From the NCBI GenBank assembly GCA_900543165.1, contig UQQQ01000028.1, forward strand, positions 1 to 28,782: a DNA stretch of 28,782 bases, in the 5' to 3' direction. The notes under the pieces are model-generated. The model saw only the letters and a program-made list of their open reading frames with translations. It was not told the origin of the DNA and made no database searches. A program made the position numbers and the translations under genes. Of this stretch, positions 1 to 7,705 are shown piece by piece; position 1 is the first letter of the stretch; each line of letters begins with the position of its first letter. Origin of the DNA: an uncultured Dialister sp. Its GTDB lineage: Bacteria > Bacillota > Negativicutes > Veillonellales > Dialisteraceae.

Positions 1-17
1 ACCCTGAACCCTGAACC
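1..17. repeat. GGTTCAG heptad repeat at window edge
   Basis: Two full GGTTCAG units and part of a third, read on the minus strand. The same unit recurs near 17731-17765. It may extend left beyond the window. Confidence 0.6.
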
Positions 18-32
18 AAATGAAAGCAAAGT

Positions 33-77
33 AAAAAGGGGCTGTGAAGAAATGAGGATTCATTTCTTCACAGCTCC
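33..77 (-). terminator. Intrinsic terminator after lpxD
   Basis: An 18-bp stem (60-77 pairing with 38-55, one mismatch) with a 4-nt loop is followed, on the minus strand, by a run of five T. It begins about 28 nt after the lpxD stop codon. It marks the end of the bamA-to-lpxD transcription unit and could also work weakly for plus-strand transcripts. Confidence 0.9.
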
Positions 78-105
78 TTTGTACCAGCGGCGATAAGATG
101 CTGAT

Positions 106-1128
106 TTACTTTTCTTCTTTCTCAGCGAGCTGCTTTTCCAAACGGCGGATCTTTTTCATCAATTCCGGCAGGTGCGAGAGAGCAGCTTCGACTCTCCCCC
201 ACTGGGCGTGGGTTCTCGCCGGATAGCCGAGGTAGGTGCCTGGGGTCTTGATGGTGCCGATGATACCTGTCTTGCCTCCGAAGACAGCATTGTCACAGAT
301 GGTGATATGGCCATTCACGCCGGTCTGTCCGGCCATGATGACGTGATCGCCGACTTTGGTGCTGCCGGCGATACCGACCTGCGCGCAGAGGAAATTGTCT
401 TGGCCGACTTCGACATTGTGTCCGAGATGGCAAAGGTTATCGATCTTGGTACCGCTTCCAACGATGGTATTGTTCATCGCGCCATTGTCGACGGTGGAGC
501 AGGCGCCGATCTCGACGTCGTCTCTGATGACAGCGCGGCCAAGCTGGCGAATGTGATGGTGATGGCCCTGTTCATCGGTGGAGAAGCCGAAGCCCTGACC
601 GCCGACGACGGCGTGCGCACGAAGGACGACGCGGTCGCCTAAGATGCTGTTCTCGTGGACGACAGCACCCGGATTCAGCTCGCAGTCTTTGCCGAGCTTC
701 GCATACTTTCCGATGTAGCAGTACGGGTAGATGACACAGCCGTCTCCGATCTCAGCGCCTTCTTCAATGACGGCATACGCCATGATGGTGACGTTTTTGC
801 CGATCAGGGCTTTTGCGCTGATGACAGCGGTCTCATGGATGCCCGGTTCCCATTTGTTTTCCGGACGGAAGACTTCGATGAGTTCGCCAAAGGAGCGGCG
901 GGCATCGGGGACGACGATAAGATTCTTCGTGTAGTGGGCGGGGAGTTCATCGACAAGGATGACACCGGCCTGCATTTCTTCAATGTGCTCGGCATAGACG
1001 CCGCGGGCAAAGGTCACCTGCGATGGGCCTGCGCTTTCTGCGCTGGCAACGTCATCGATCAGGACCGTGCTGTCCCCATAGAGGGTGCCGCCGATCAGGG
1101 CAGAGATTTCACCTGCTGTTTTTTTCAT
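106..1128 (-). CDS. lpxD: UDP-3-O-acylglucosamine N-acyltransferase LpxD
   Basis: LpxD adds the N-linked hydroxyacyl chain to UDP-3-O-acyl-glucosamine in lipid A synthesis, in the cytoplasm, using acyl-ACP. The 340-residue protein has an N-terminal uridine-binding-type region, a long left-handed beta-helix of hexapeptide repeats (roughly residues 100-300), and a C-terminal helix rich in Lys/Glu. The HLGHNVEVG segment carries the His region expected for catalysis in this family. I start at the ATG because a GAGGT ribosome site lies 5 nt before it; an in-frame GTG four codons upstream overlaps the preceding stop codon and has no better site. The gene sits 8 nt behind the last Skp/OmpH-family gene, so it is probably co-transcribed with bamA and the chaperones. 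Length is usual for the family. Confidence 0.96.
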   Translation of the reverse strand: MKKTAGEISALIGGTLYGDSTVLIDDVASAESAGPSQVTFARGVYAEHIEEMQAGVILVDELPAHYTKNLIVVPDARRSFGELIEVFRPENKWEPGIHETAVISAKALIGKNVTIMAYAVIEEGAEIGDGCVIYPYCYIGKYAKLGKDCELNPGAVVHENSILGDRVVLRAHAVVGGQGFGFSTDEQGHHHHIRQLGRAVIRDDVEIGACSTVDNGAMNNTIVGSGTKIDNLCHLGHNVEVGQDNFLCAQVGIAGSTKVGDHVIMAGQTGVNGHITICDNAVFGGKTGIIGTIKTPGTYLGYPARTHAQWGRVEAALSHLPELMKKIRRLEKQLAEKEEK

Positions 1129-1136
1129 GATGGACC

Positions 1137-1598
1137 TCACTTGGATGTGGACGAGGCAGCGCTGGATGCCGCTTTCGCTGTGCCATCGATCTTAGCCATT
1201 ACTTCATCGGTGATGTCGACGGCACCGATGGGTACGGCTCTCTTATGCATGACGATGCCGATGCCCTTTTCTTTCGCGATCTGGGCTGCCTGAGACTCTA
1301 CCATGGACTGGATCTGTTTCTGTTTGCTCTGGATGAAAATCATGCGCTCCTGCTGGGCGGACTGGACTTTCTTCTGCATGTCTTCATCGGAGAGTCCGCT
1401 CTGGGAGTCCTGATTCAGGCGGTCTCTGATTTCTTTATCTTTATCACTGATCTCTTTTTCGATAGACTGGATCTTCGGAGAGGAAGCTTCCAGTTTTTGG
1501 TAGTCGATGACTGCCACTTTATGTTCACTGCCACAGCCGGCAAAGGCGAGTGCTGCGCCAATGAGTCCTACACAGGCCAGTTTTTTCCACATAGCCAT
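1137..1598 (-). CDS. Skp/OmpH-family lipoprotein, short form
   Basis: Predicted periplasmic chaperone-like lipoprotein of the Skp/OmpH family (153 aa). The N-terminus is a lipoprotein signal ending LAFAGC, so Cys21 should be lipidated. The mature part starts with a short beta strand (KVAVIDYQKL), runs into a charged coiled coil (about 45-115), and ends with the family's typical C-terminal motif around AVPIGAVDITDEV, then an Ala/Ser tail. Skp binds unfolded outer-membrane proteins and passes them to BamA. An AGGAGG site 7 nt before the ATG supports the start; it overlaps the end of the preceding gene by design of spacing (11-nt gap). This is the third of three tandem family members; soluble Skp is usual, so a lipid anchor is noteworthy. 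Membrane destination (inner or outer) cannot be told from sequence alone. Confidence 0.85.
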   Translation of the reverse strand: MAMWKKLACVGLIGAALAFAGCGSEHKVAVIDYQKLEASSPKIQSIEKEISDKDKEIRDRLNQDSQSGLSDEDMQKKVQSAQQERMIFIQSKQKQIQSMVESQAAQIAKEKGIGIVMHKRAVPIGAVDITDEVMAKIDGTAKAASSAASSTSK

Positions 1599-1609
1599 TC
1601 GATTTCCTC

Positions 1610-2554
1610 CTACTTGGTAATATTGACTATACGATTCACCATATCCCCCGTCACGTCTTCGGCGTGGATATTGGCTTTGTATTTCGAGAAGATCATGGAA
1701 AGGTGCTTGTCAGAGGCCTCGCGGGCGGCAACTTTTCGGATGTCTTCCATTATTTCTTTCTTGACGGCGGCCATCTCTTTCTGCTTGGCATCGATCTTCT
1801 GTTGCCAGTCTTCGTTCCACGATGGATCGAGGGGATCTTCAGGAAGAGGCTCATCGACGTTCGTATCCTGAGAGAGGTTCTGCTTGATGTCTTTCGCGGT
1901 CTTCTCTGAAAAGTCAGCGAGCTCCTTCGATGCGTTTTCTTTTGCCTCTTTCATCGTTTTCACTTCGTCCTCTGTCCAGCCGATGGTATCCATCTTCGCC
2001 CGCTCGGTGCGAAGGTCCATCAGGTCATGGAGGCGCTGCTTGACGTCTTCCTTTTCGGAACCGGTGACGCCGAGGACGGTGAGCTTCATCTGAAGATTCG
2101 CCATCTCGGCGCGCTCTTCGTCAGTGAGGCCATCGGGCGTGAAGGTCTTGTCCTTCTTGTGCGCTTCGCTGATGGTTTTGTAGAGTTTTGCGAGGCCGTC
2201 ATTCAGTTCGTCTTCTTTCGCCTTGACCTTCGTCTTCCACTCATTCTCGGCAGCCATGCGCCGGCTCTGATCGGAGAGCGCGGCCTTGATGTGCTGCTGC
2301 TGCGATGCGATGTGAATGAGCTTGTTTCGTTCATTCTGATACTGACCAAGGAGATGGTTGTACTCAGTCTCGAGGCGGAAATATGTACTGTATTTCGGAT
2401 GGGCTTTCACAAGGGTCTCCAAATCGACCACGCCGTAGGAAACGGCAGGTGGCGCCGGCTCCTCGTTTTTTTTATCGCTGCATCCGCTTACCGCCAGGGA
2501 GCCTGCCACGAGGAGGGCAGCCGCCATGGTGTATACACAGTTTCTATATTTCAT
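1610..2554 (-). CDS. Enlarged Skp/OmpH-like lipoprotein
   Basis: A 314-residue lipoprotein (lipobox LAVSGC, Cys25) that looks like a lengthened relative of its two neighbours. The start of the mature part (VSYGVVDLETLVKAHPKY) matches the Skp/OmpH opening strand, and the end (MIFSKYKANIHAEDVTGDM) matches the family's closing strand motif. Between them are about 200 residues of very charged helix, more than twice the usual arm length, with an acidic Asp/Glu/Pro-rich stretch near residues 225-240. An AAGGACG site precedes the ATG and the gap to the upstream gene is 9 nt, so the set is likely translated from one mRNA. The family call is by motif and position; a role as a long-armed chaperone or a spacer in the periplasm is inference. 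Confidence 0.75.
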   Translation of the reverse strand: MKYRNCVYTMAAALLVAGSLAVSGCSDKKNEEPAPPAVSYGVVDLETLVKAHPKYSTYFRLETEYNHLLGQYQNERNKLIHIASQQQHIKAALSDQSRRMAAENEWKTKVKAKEDELNDGLAKLYKTISEAHKKDKTFTPDGLTDEERAEMANLQMKLTVLGVTGSEKEDVKQRLHDLMDLRTERAKMDTIGWTEDEVKTMKEAKENASKELADFSEKTAKDIKQNLSQDTNVDEPLPEDPLDPSWNEDWQQKIDAKQKEMAAVKKEIMEDIRKVAAREASDKHLSMIFSKYKANIHAEDVTGDMVNRIVNITK

Positions 2555-2563
2555 AAGACGTCC

Positions 2564-3091
2564 TTATTTTTTGCTTTCAGAGGAAGCTGCGGATGCTGCG
2601 GAAGAAGCGGAAGAGAGGGACTTCGAGAGGGAGTCGGTGACTTCCTTCGTGATGTCGGTGCCACCGTAAATGACAGCAGATTTATCGACGACCAGTGCAA
2701 GACCCTTCTTGGATGCGACGGACTTCACAGCGCCGGTCACCTGGTCATCCATGTCTTTCTCGATGGCCTGTCTCTTCTGATTGAACTGCTGCTGCATGTC
2801 AGTGAAGAGCTTTTCTTTTTCTGCATCACTCATGCCTTCGGACTTCGCATCGAAGTCTTTCTGCATTTCGTCGGCAGTTTCTTTCATCTTCTGCTGGTAG
2901 TTCGCTGCGAGGGTGCTATTGGCAGAAATCACTTCTCTCTGGTCGACGACGCCGATGTCAGAGGTCGGAGCAGCATTTGCAGTATCGCCCATGGATACCA
3001 CCGCCATCGCTGCTACGGAGGCGATGAATACGCCAGCTAAGGCGAAGGAAAAAATCTTTACGTTTTTCTTGTTACCAAGAGTTGTCATCAT
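2564..3091 (-). CDS. skp: Periplasmic chaperone Skp (OmpH family)
   Basis: Closest of the three tandem copies to classical Skp/OmpH (175 aa). A signal peptide (hydrophobic about 13-34) appears to end at ANA-AP, giving a soluble periplasmic protein. The mature form begins with IGVVDQREVIS, has a coiled-coil arm region (about 60-125), and ends with the family signature near LVVDKSAVIYGGTDITKEV and a Ser/Ala-rich tail. Skp holds unfolded outer-membrane proteins in the periplasm for delivery to the Bam complex; position three genes behind bamA agrees. GAGGAG lies 9 nt before the first of two adjacent ATG codons, so the start is uncertain by one codon. The upstream stop is 19 nt away. Confidence 0.9.
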   Translation of the reverse strand: MMTTLGNKKNVKIFSFALAGVFIASVAAMAVVSMGDTANAAPTSDIGVVDQREVISANSTLAANYQQKMKETADEMQKDFDAKSEGMSDAEKEKLFTDMQQQFNQKRQAIEKDMDDQVTGAVKSVASKKGLALVVDKSAVIYGGTDITKEVTDSLSKSLSSASSAASAASSESKK

Positions 3092-3110
3092 GATAGGTTA
3101 CTCTCCTCAT

Positions 3111-4403
3111 TTATAAATTGGCAATCAGGCGGAGCCACTTGCCTTCTTCATCATTATACACATATTCGAGCGTCATGTAATTATGGATCTTATAGGAAAA
3201 TCCATATTCATTCTCTTTTTTCTTACAATCACGGTCATAGCGCAGGGCGAAACGCTCGCCGAAGGGGATCTGTCCAAAGGCATGGTGGCTGTTTTCTACG
3301 AAATCATACTTATAGCCCAGATCCATGACGCGCCCGAAGTGATGATACCAGCCGCCATAGACATTCCAGTCGACGGGGCCGGGGTAGAAGCGGGCCTCGC
3401 CGAAAATCACATTGTTCCTGCCCACGAAATGCCCGAGCATGCCTTCGATCGCCGTATTGCGATTTCCATCGCGTCCAGCATCCATCCATGCTTCTGTGCG
3501 GATGATCCAGTGATCGGTCAGTGCATCGACCTTGAGCTCTGTAATCTCCCCAGGATAAAGGTAGACCTTTGTCTCTATGCCATACTTTTCAATGAAGGGA
3601 TCCTTAGCGAGGATGTCATTCATCGAGACAGCCAAGTCTTTCTGATGACGGGCGACAAACTCGAGCGGAAGCCCTTCAAGGCTTCGAAGGGCATGCTCCG
3701 TCTCATTCACCGCGCGAAGCATCAGGAGGCGTGGAATGGTGGTCTTGTGCAGGGTGAGCTTTCCGGTGCGGACGATCGTCCCCTGTGGAATGAGGGAAAT
3801 CCGCACCTTTGTCTTCTCCCCCGAGGTCACTTCGAAGTTGGCCGTGAATTCCGGGAGGATCTCCTTAAGAAGCTCTCGCCCGGCAGACTCAGAGACACTC
3901 TCCGCCCAACCGACCGAGTCGACGGGAAGCCCGGAGAGGAGCTGGCTCATAAGGAGCGGTACGCCGGCGGTATCCTTCTTCACCAGCGCTGCCGCTTCCG
4001 GAGACAGATTCCCATAGTCGATCTCTGTCTCCACCTCGCGGATCATCTGCCCGACGGGAGTGAGCGATACGTGAAGCGCCGTCTTTTCGCCATAGGCGGC
4101 AGATATATCATCCACCACATAGCCCACGACCACACGATTCACGATGTCTGCAAGGACCTTATCGTACTCGCTCTCGTGCGAGCGAAAGAGACTCTCATCC
4201 TTGCCGACAAGGATGCGGTTTCCTATGGCAGAAATACTCGCCGTGATCCGCTTCTCCACAGCGGGCGGCATACCGCCCGCTCCCGTGACGGAGACGCTCA
4301 CTTCGCGGATCGGTGCCGCCTCTGCCCCTGCGGGAAGCAGGAATGACGAAACGAGCAGGGCAAGACCTGCTCGAGTCATCGAATGAAATAAGGAAGAATG
4401 CAT
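3111..4403 (-). CDS. Exported protein with three POTRA-like modules and beta-rich C-terminus
   Basis: I do not recognise this 430-residue family. A signal peptide covers about residues 1-30 (cut near AEAA-P). Three consecutive units follow (about 32-118, 121-208, 211-285). Each opens with a strand like IREVSVSV / IREVETEID / VRTGKLTL, continues with two helical stretches, and closes with two strands, the last reading TALHVSLTPVG / TKVRISLIPQG / ETKVYLYPG. The order strand-helix-helix-strand-strand is that of POTRA domains. From about 298 the protein alternates short aromatic-rich strands and turns, roughly eight, which could be a small outer-membrane barrel; it ends in Leu, not the usual Phe. 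It lies between bamA and skp, with AAGGAGG before the ATG. Inference: a partner of BamA or a separate membrane-embedded assembly/transport factor. The domain reading is by eye. Confidence 0.7.
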   Translation of the reverse strand: MHSSLFHSMTRAGLALLVSSFLLPAGAEAAPIREVSVSVTGAGGMPPAVEKRITASISAIGNRILVGKDESLFRSHESEYDKVLADIVNRVVVGYVVDDISAAYGEKTALHVSLTPVGQMIREVETEIDYGNLSPEAAALVKKDTAGVPLLMSQLLSGLPVDSVGWAESVSESAGRELLKEILPEFTANFEVTSGEKTKVRISLIPQGTIVRTGKLTLHKTTIPRLLMLRAVNETEHALRSLEGLPLEFVARHQKDLAVSMNDILAKDPFIEKYGIETKVYLYPGEITELKVDALTDHWIIRTEAWMDAGRDGNRNTAIEGMLGHFVGRNNVIFGEARFYPGPVDWNVYGGWYHHFGRVMDLGYKYDFVENSHHAFGQIPFGERFALRYDRDCKKKENEYGFSYKIHNYMTLEYVYNDEEGKWLRLIANL

Positions 4404-4541
4404 GGCTCCTCCTTTGGAAAATCAGTGGATAGCCGGCAGAATGCGGCACAGGTTAAGAGGTGCAATTGGTTCAACGGAGAATATTCCCGAACCCGCCCCT
4501 GCGGGCACCTCCTTCCAGCGGAAAGAGGGAGAAATCGGAGC

Positions 4542-4591
4542 TGCGGCGCTTTATGTATGGCGCCGCAACGCCATTTCTCATTTCGCATTCA
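4542..4591 (-). repeat. GC-rich hairpin element, short copy after bamA
   Basis: An 8-bp perfect stem (4542-4549 with 4560-4567) with a 10-nt loop, preceded on the minus strand by AATGCGA/AATGAGA heptads and AATGG, begins just past the bamA stop codon. No U-run follows, so it is not a classical terminator; it could stabilise or attenuate the bamA message. The rest of this 190-bp gap holds a small CCCGC/GCGGG hairpin near 4491-4506 and no gene. Confidence 0.75.
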
Positions 4592-4593
4592 AA

Positions 4594-6564
4594 TCAGAAC
4601 TGTGTACCGAAGCTGAAGTGGAATTTATTCTTATCGCCGTGGCCATAGTCAAGACGGATCGGTCCGATCGGTGTCTGGAGACGCAGGCCTACGCCGCAAG
4701 ACCACTGGAAGCCATCATCATCTTCATACCACGGGATCTGTCCGTCATCGATGCCCCAGGTGCTGCCTCCATCGGTGAAGAGGACGCCCTGTACTTTCTT
4801 GGCGATCGGGAAACGGTATTCCAGTGTCGCCGCGTACATTTTCTTGCCCTTGAACTGGTCATCTTCATAGCCGCGGAGGGTATTCGAGCCGCCGAGGTCG
4901 AAGAGGTTTCCGTAGGAGACATCGCCGTCGATGTAGCCGCCCTGCAGACGGAGCGCGAGGATGTGACCATTGCCGAGGCCTTTGTAGAAGCGGCCTTCTG
5001 TCGTGAACTTATAGAAGTCATAGTCACCGCCGAGGCCATGTCCGCCCCACTGGGTGGTGAAGGAAATGCGGCGGCCCTTGCTGGCATTGAAGTAGTTATC
5101 GCGGTTATCGAAAACGTGCGAGAAGGTGAAGCTGTTCGTGGTTCCGAAGTTATCCATGATAGCCTTTTTCCACTCAGCTTTTACTGCATCAGTCTGGTTA
5201 TTCCCTACGCTGCCCCATTCGAAACCGTCATGGTCATCGTATTCTTCCTTCGCACTTTCAAAGGTGAAGTAGTTCGTGCGATATTCCCCATTCTGTCGTC
5301 CCCAGGTGAGGTTCCAGCCGCTTCTTCTCTTATCGTATTCTGCGACGGTATCGCCGTTCGAATCATAGTCATCGTATTCATAGATGCGGTTGAAGATGGA
5401 AGCCCCGAGGGAGTCGCCATTAGAATTGATCCACGGACGGGTATAGGAAATGGTATAGTTCTTACCGTTGCCGGCGCCGCCGAATTCCCAGTGGAAATTG
5501 ACCTTATCGCCTGTGCCGCGGAAGTTCGTATCACCGAGCTCGACGATGCCGACTGTACCATCGGAGTCAGAGTAGCCGGCACCGACAGTGATGACGCCGG
5601 TCTTCTGCTCAACGACATCGATCTCGATGACGACATTGTGTTCATTTTCTTTGCCAGGGAGCAGCTTCATATTGACATCTTCGAAGTAGCCCAGATTATA
5701 GAGTCTTTCCATGGAGCGGCTTGCCTGGAATTTATTGAAGGGCTTGCCCTTCTTCATCTTGAGTTCGCGGAGGATGACTTTGTCCTTCGTCTTATCATTG
5801 CCGACGAGCTGGATGTCTTCGATGACACCTTCCGAAATATTTACTTTCAGGATGCCTTTCGGCGTCACTTCGACATTCGGGATGGAGACGAGCATGTAGC
5901 CCTGTTTCAGGTACACATCTTCGATTTCCTTCAGCTTCTGGTTCACGAGGACGAAGTTCAGGACGCTCCCCTCCGGCACCTGCAGGATGGACTTCAGGTA
6001 ATCAGAGGTGAAGATGGTATTGCCGGTGAATTCCACGCCGCGAACAATGGGGTTTGCAACAAGACCATAAGTGAGGTCCACGCCTTCGGGGATATCCTTG
6101 AAATTCGGACGGATCTGGGAGAAGACACCGGTCGATCCAAGAGATGCCACATCATTGCGGATCCCCTCAGCGGTGACAGTGCTGCCCGGTTTGCTCTGCA
6201 GAAGAGGAGACAGCTTCGTCTTGACTTCTTCCGGAATCCCGTCGAAGTCGACATGCGCGATGGTCTTGCCTGTATGTGCTTCGATGGCTGCGTCATCGTC
6301 CGCCGAAAGATAGAGCGAGGCATCACCCACTGCGACGGTCTGGTGAGACTCCTTCACTTCCATGGACGGTTCCGCTTTTTCCGTCTGGTCGGAAATCTCG
6401 GCTGTCTTGCCTGCTTCCTTCCCGCTCTTCACATCGATCATGGAGCTTTGGGACATGCCGTTCTGGGAGCCAGTCATCTGCGGCGCTTCCGCAAAGACAT
6501 CTGCGCCGGAAAGTGCAAGCAGGATCGCAGAGGCAAGCAGTGCTTTCTTATATGTTGCTGTCAT
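4594..6564 (-). CDS. bamA: Outer-membrane assembly factor BamA
   Basis: BamA folds and inserts beta-barrel proteins into the outer membrane. The 656-residue protein has a signal peptide (to about VFAEA, residue 26), a Ser/Thr/Glu-rich linker to about residue 95, three POTRA domains (about 100-169, 172-246, 247-319) and a C-terminal 16-strand-type barrel from about 322. The conserved loop-6 motif appears as LRGY at 563-566 (usually VRGF/Y) and the chain ends in Phe (GTQF), the usual beta-signal. E. coli BamA has five POTRA domains; a three-POTRA form is shorter. GAGGAGG lies 8 nt before the ATG. It heads the unit bamA - POTRA-like gene - three Skp genes - lpxD. A palindromic 155-bp repeat begins 39 nt upstream of the start. 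Confidence 0.96.
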   Translation of the reverse strand: MTATYKKALLASAILLALSGADVFAEAPQMTGSQNGMSQSSMIDVKSGKEAGKTAEISDQTEKAEPSMEVKESHQTVAVGDASLYLSADDDAAIEAHTGKTIAHVDFDGIPEEVKTKLSPLLQSKPGSTVTAEGIRNDVASLGSTGVFSQIRPNFKDIPEGVDLTYGLVANPIVRGVEFTGNTIFTSDYLKSILQVPEGSVLNFVLVNQKLKEIEDVYLKQGYMLVSIPNVEVTPKGILKVNISEGVIEDIQLVGNDKTKDKVILRELKMKKGKPFNKFQASRSMERLYNLGYFEDVNMKLLPGKENEHNVVIEIDVVEQKTGVITVGAGYSDSDGTVGIVELGDTNFRGTGDKVNFHWEFGGAGNGKNYTISYTRPWINSNGDSLGASIFNRIYEYDDYDSNGDTVAEYDKRRSGWNLTWGRQNGEYRTNYFTFESAKEEYDDHDGFEWGSVGNNQTDAVKAEWKKAIMDNFGTTNSFTFSHVFDNRDNYFNASKGRRISFTTQWGGHGLGGDYDFYKFTTEGRFYKGLGNGHILALRLQGGYIDGDVSYGNLFDLGGSNTLRGYEDDQFKGKKMYAATLEYRFPIAKKVQGVLFTDGGSTWGIDDGQIPWYEDDDGFQWSCGVGLRLQTPIGPIRLDYGHGDKNKFHFSFGTQF

Positions 6565-6602
6565 CGTAAATTCCTCCTCATGTATTGGATGGTGAATTTC
6601 TA

Positions 6603-6757
6603 TGGAAACACGGATTCAATCGTTGTCAGATTTTACTCTTGAATTTTGGTACATGACGAGGAATAACCTGCCGCGAATAGCGAGCTATGTAAGGAAGGTT
6701 ATAACAAAGTCATGTATAAAAATTCTTGTAGATTCTGCGATGGAATCAGCGTTTCCC
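6603..6757. repeat. Long-palindrome (MITE-like) element, copy 1
   Basis: About 155 bp whose two halves are near-complementary from end to end: left end GGAAACACGGATTCAATCG, right end (reverse complement) GGGAAACGCTGATTCCATCG, with inner arms sharing AGATTTTAC / CAAGAATTTTTATACATG blocks and an AATAGC/GCTAT centre. No ORF of its own. It lies immediately upstream of bamA; left end is one G short compared with the other copies. Confidence 0.85.
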
Positions 6758-6921
6758 TATATATTATTTATGGAAATACAGATGGGTGTCTGGCGTACTT
6801 GCCAAAACACGTGATTCCCTTAAATAACATGTGGGGCCATGGGTTCAGTGTCAGCCCCCCCGGTGTATCGCCCTTTGATTGCGAACGAAAGAGGTTCAGC
6901 AGGTTCTAAAGGTTTAACGGA

Positions 6922-6979
6922 GGTGGTGCAACGCATAAAAATATAGAAGCGCCGCACCACCATTCCTAATTTCTCATTT
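6922..6979 (-). repeat. GC-rich hairpin element after the membrane-protein gene
   Basis: A 13-bp stem (6922-6934 with 6949-6961), 14-nt loop, preceded on the minus strand by AATGAGA/AATTAGG heptads that overlap the stop codon of the 6974-7522 gene. Two positions pair as G-U in the minus-strand RNA but would be A-C mismatches on the plus strand, so the structure is better kept in the minus transcript. A U-run does not follow. Of the rest of the 409-bp gap, 6603-6757 is a palindromic element and about 6758-6921 shows only degenerate GGTTCA-like motifs. Confidence 0.75.
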
Positions 6980-7522
6980 ATTTCCTCTCAAGGCTCTTCC
7001 CGCTTCGCCTACGACACGCTGGATCTCCTGATCCGAGAGAGCGGGAGCGGCGGGCTTCGGAGCAGCAGCCTTTATGGGAGCCGGCACTGGCGTACTGACG
7101 ACGGGCGCAGCTTTCGGGGCTTCGGGGGCTTGTTTCGTTTCTACCTGTTCTGTCATGACAGTCTCCACAGGGGCAGGAACCTCTTCAGCTTTCTGCACTG
7201 CTTCCTCGACCGGCTTTGGTGTCTCGGGGGATGTCGTGACCACTGTCTGGGCCGGCTTAGCCGGAACAGGCGGCGGGAAGAGGCTATCTTTCAGGAGCGA
7301 CGCGCCGAGAAAAAGAAGTCCCGCCACAGCCAGCGCGCCGCCGCGAAGCAGCCACTTCCGGCGCGGCGAAGTCCCTCTCACCTCTTTCAGGCGCTGCATC
7401 TCTGCCTGTGCCATGATGAGATTCATCTCGCCTGTCAGTTCTTTATGGTTGGAATAGGAATTTTCCGCCTTTTCCAGCCACCTCTTCACTGATTTCACTC
7501 TCTTCAGCGTATCTCCTGACAT
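6974..7522 (-). CDS. Single-pass membrane protein with Pro/Ala-rich extracytoplasmic tail
   Basis: Not recognised as a named family. With the ATG chosen here (AGGAGG about 4-5 nt upstream; an in-frame ATG ten codons earlier lacks such a site) the protein has 182 residues: a charged, helical cytoplasmic N-terminus (1-57), one membrane segment (about 58-78, GGALAVAGLLFLGASLL), then about 80 residues rich in Pro, Ala, Val and Glu, and a short final helix (LSDQEIQRVVGEAGRALRG). The plan resembles TonB/TolA-like periplasm-spanning proteins or single-pass anti-sigma factors, but no TonB domain and no HxxxCxxC zinc motif are present. It follows the sigma-factor gene by 330 bp and has its own likely promoter and a palindrome at its start site. 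Its neighbours (tamB, sigma, bamA) suggest an envelope role; function is unknown. Confidence 0.75.
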   Translation of the reverse strand: MSGDTLKRVKSVKRWLEKAENSYSNHKELTGEMNLIMAQAEMQRLKEVRGTSPRRKWLLRGGALAVAGLLFLGASLLKDSLFPPPVPAKPAQTVVTTSPETPKPVEEAVQKAEEVPAPVETVMTEQVETKQAPEAPKAAPVVSTPVPAPIKAAAPKPAAPALSDQEIQRVVGEAGRALRGNK

Positions 7523-7565
7523 ACTGCCTCCTGCGCAGGAAACCGGAATCATTCCGATTTCCTGT

Positions 7566-7578
7566 TAACCACTGGTTA
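7566..7578. promoter_or_regulatory. Candidate operator palindrome
   Basis: TAACCACTGGTTA is a perfect inverted repeat (6-bp arms around one base) placed about 10 nt downstream of the -10 box, near the expected transcription start of the 6974-7522 gene. That position is typical for a repressor site. No regulator can be named. Confidence 0.45.
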
Positions 7579-7587
7579 CATGACTCT

Positions 7588-7616
7588 TATATATAATCAG
7601 CGTTTTAGAAGAACAA
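7588..7616 (-). promoter_or_regulatory. Probable sigma-A promoter for the membrane-protein gene
   Basis: TTGTTC (7611-7616) and TATATA (7588-7593) are separated by 17 nt in an AT-rich stretch upstream of the gene. Matches to consensus are moderate. Confidence 0.5.
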
Positions 7617-7705
7617 GTGAACATCCAAAATTTTTATTTATTTCGTATTTTCTTGTATTTTCAAGCATTATTGTGGAAATGCGAGTGATTTCAGGATAGG
7701 ATTAC

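Noticed and set aside
4542..4567. Classical intrinsic terminator of bamA
   Set aside because: The stem is strong, but no T-run follows on the minus strand, and the bamA unit seems to continue to lpxD.
4402..6642. 746-codon plus-strand open frame opposite bamA
   Set aside because: It is the antisense of a clear BamA with domains, ribosome site and beta-signal; the translation has no recognisable family and no ribosome site.
6603..6757. Insertion sequence with transposase
   Set aside because: The element is about 155 bp and non-coding; no transposase gene occurs in the window.
6974..7522. TonB or zinc anti-sigma factor
   Set aside because: Topology fits either, but the TonB C-terminal domain and the HxxxCxxC motif are missing, so no name was given.
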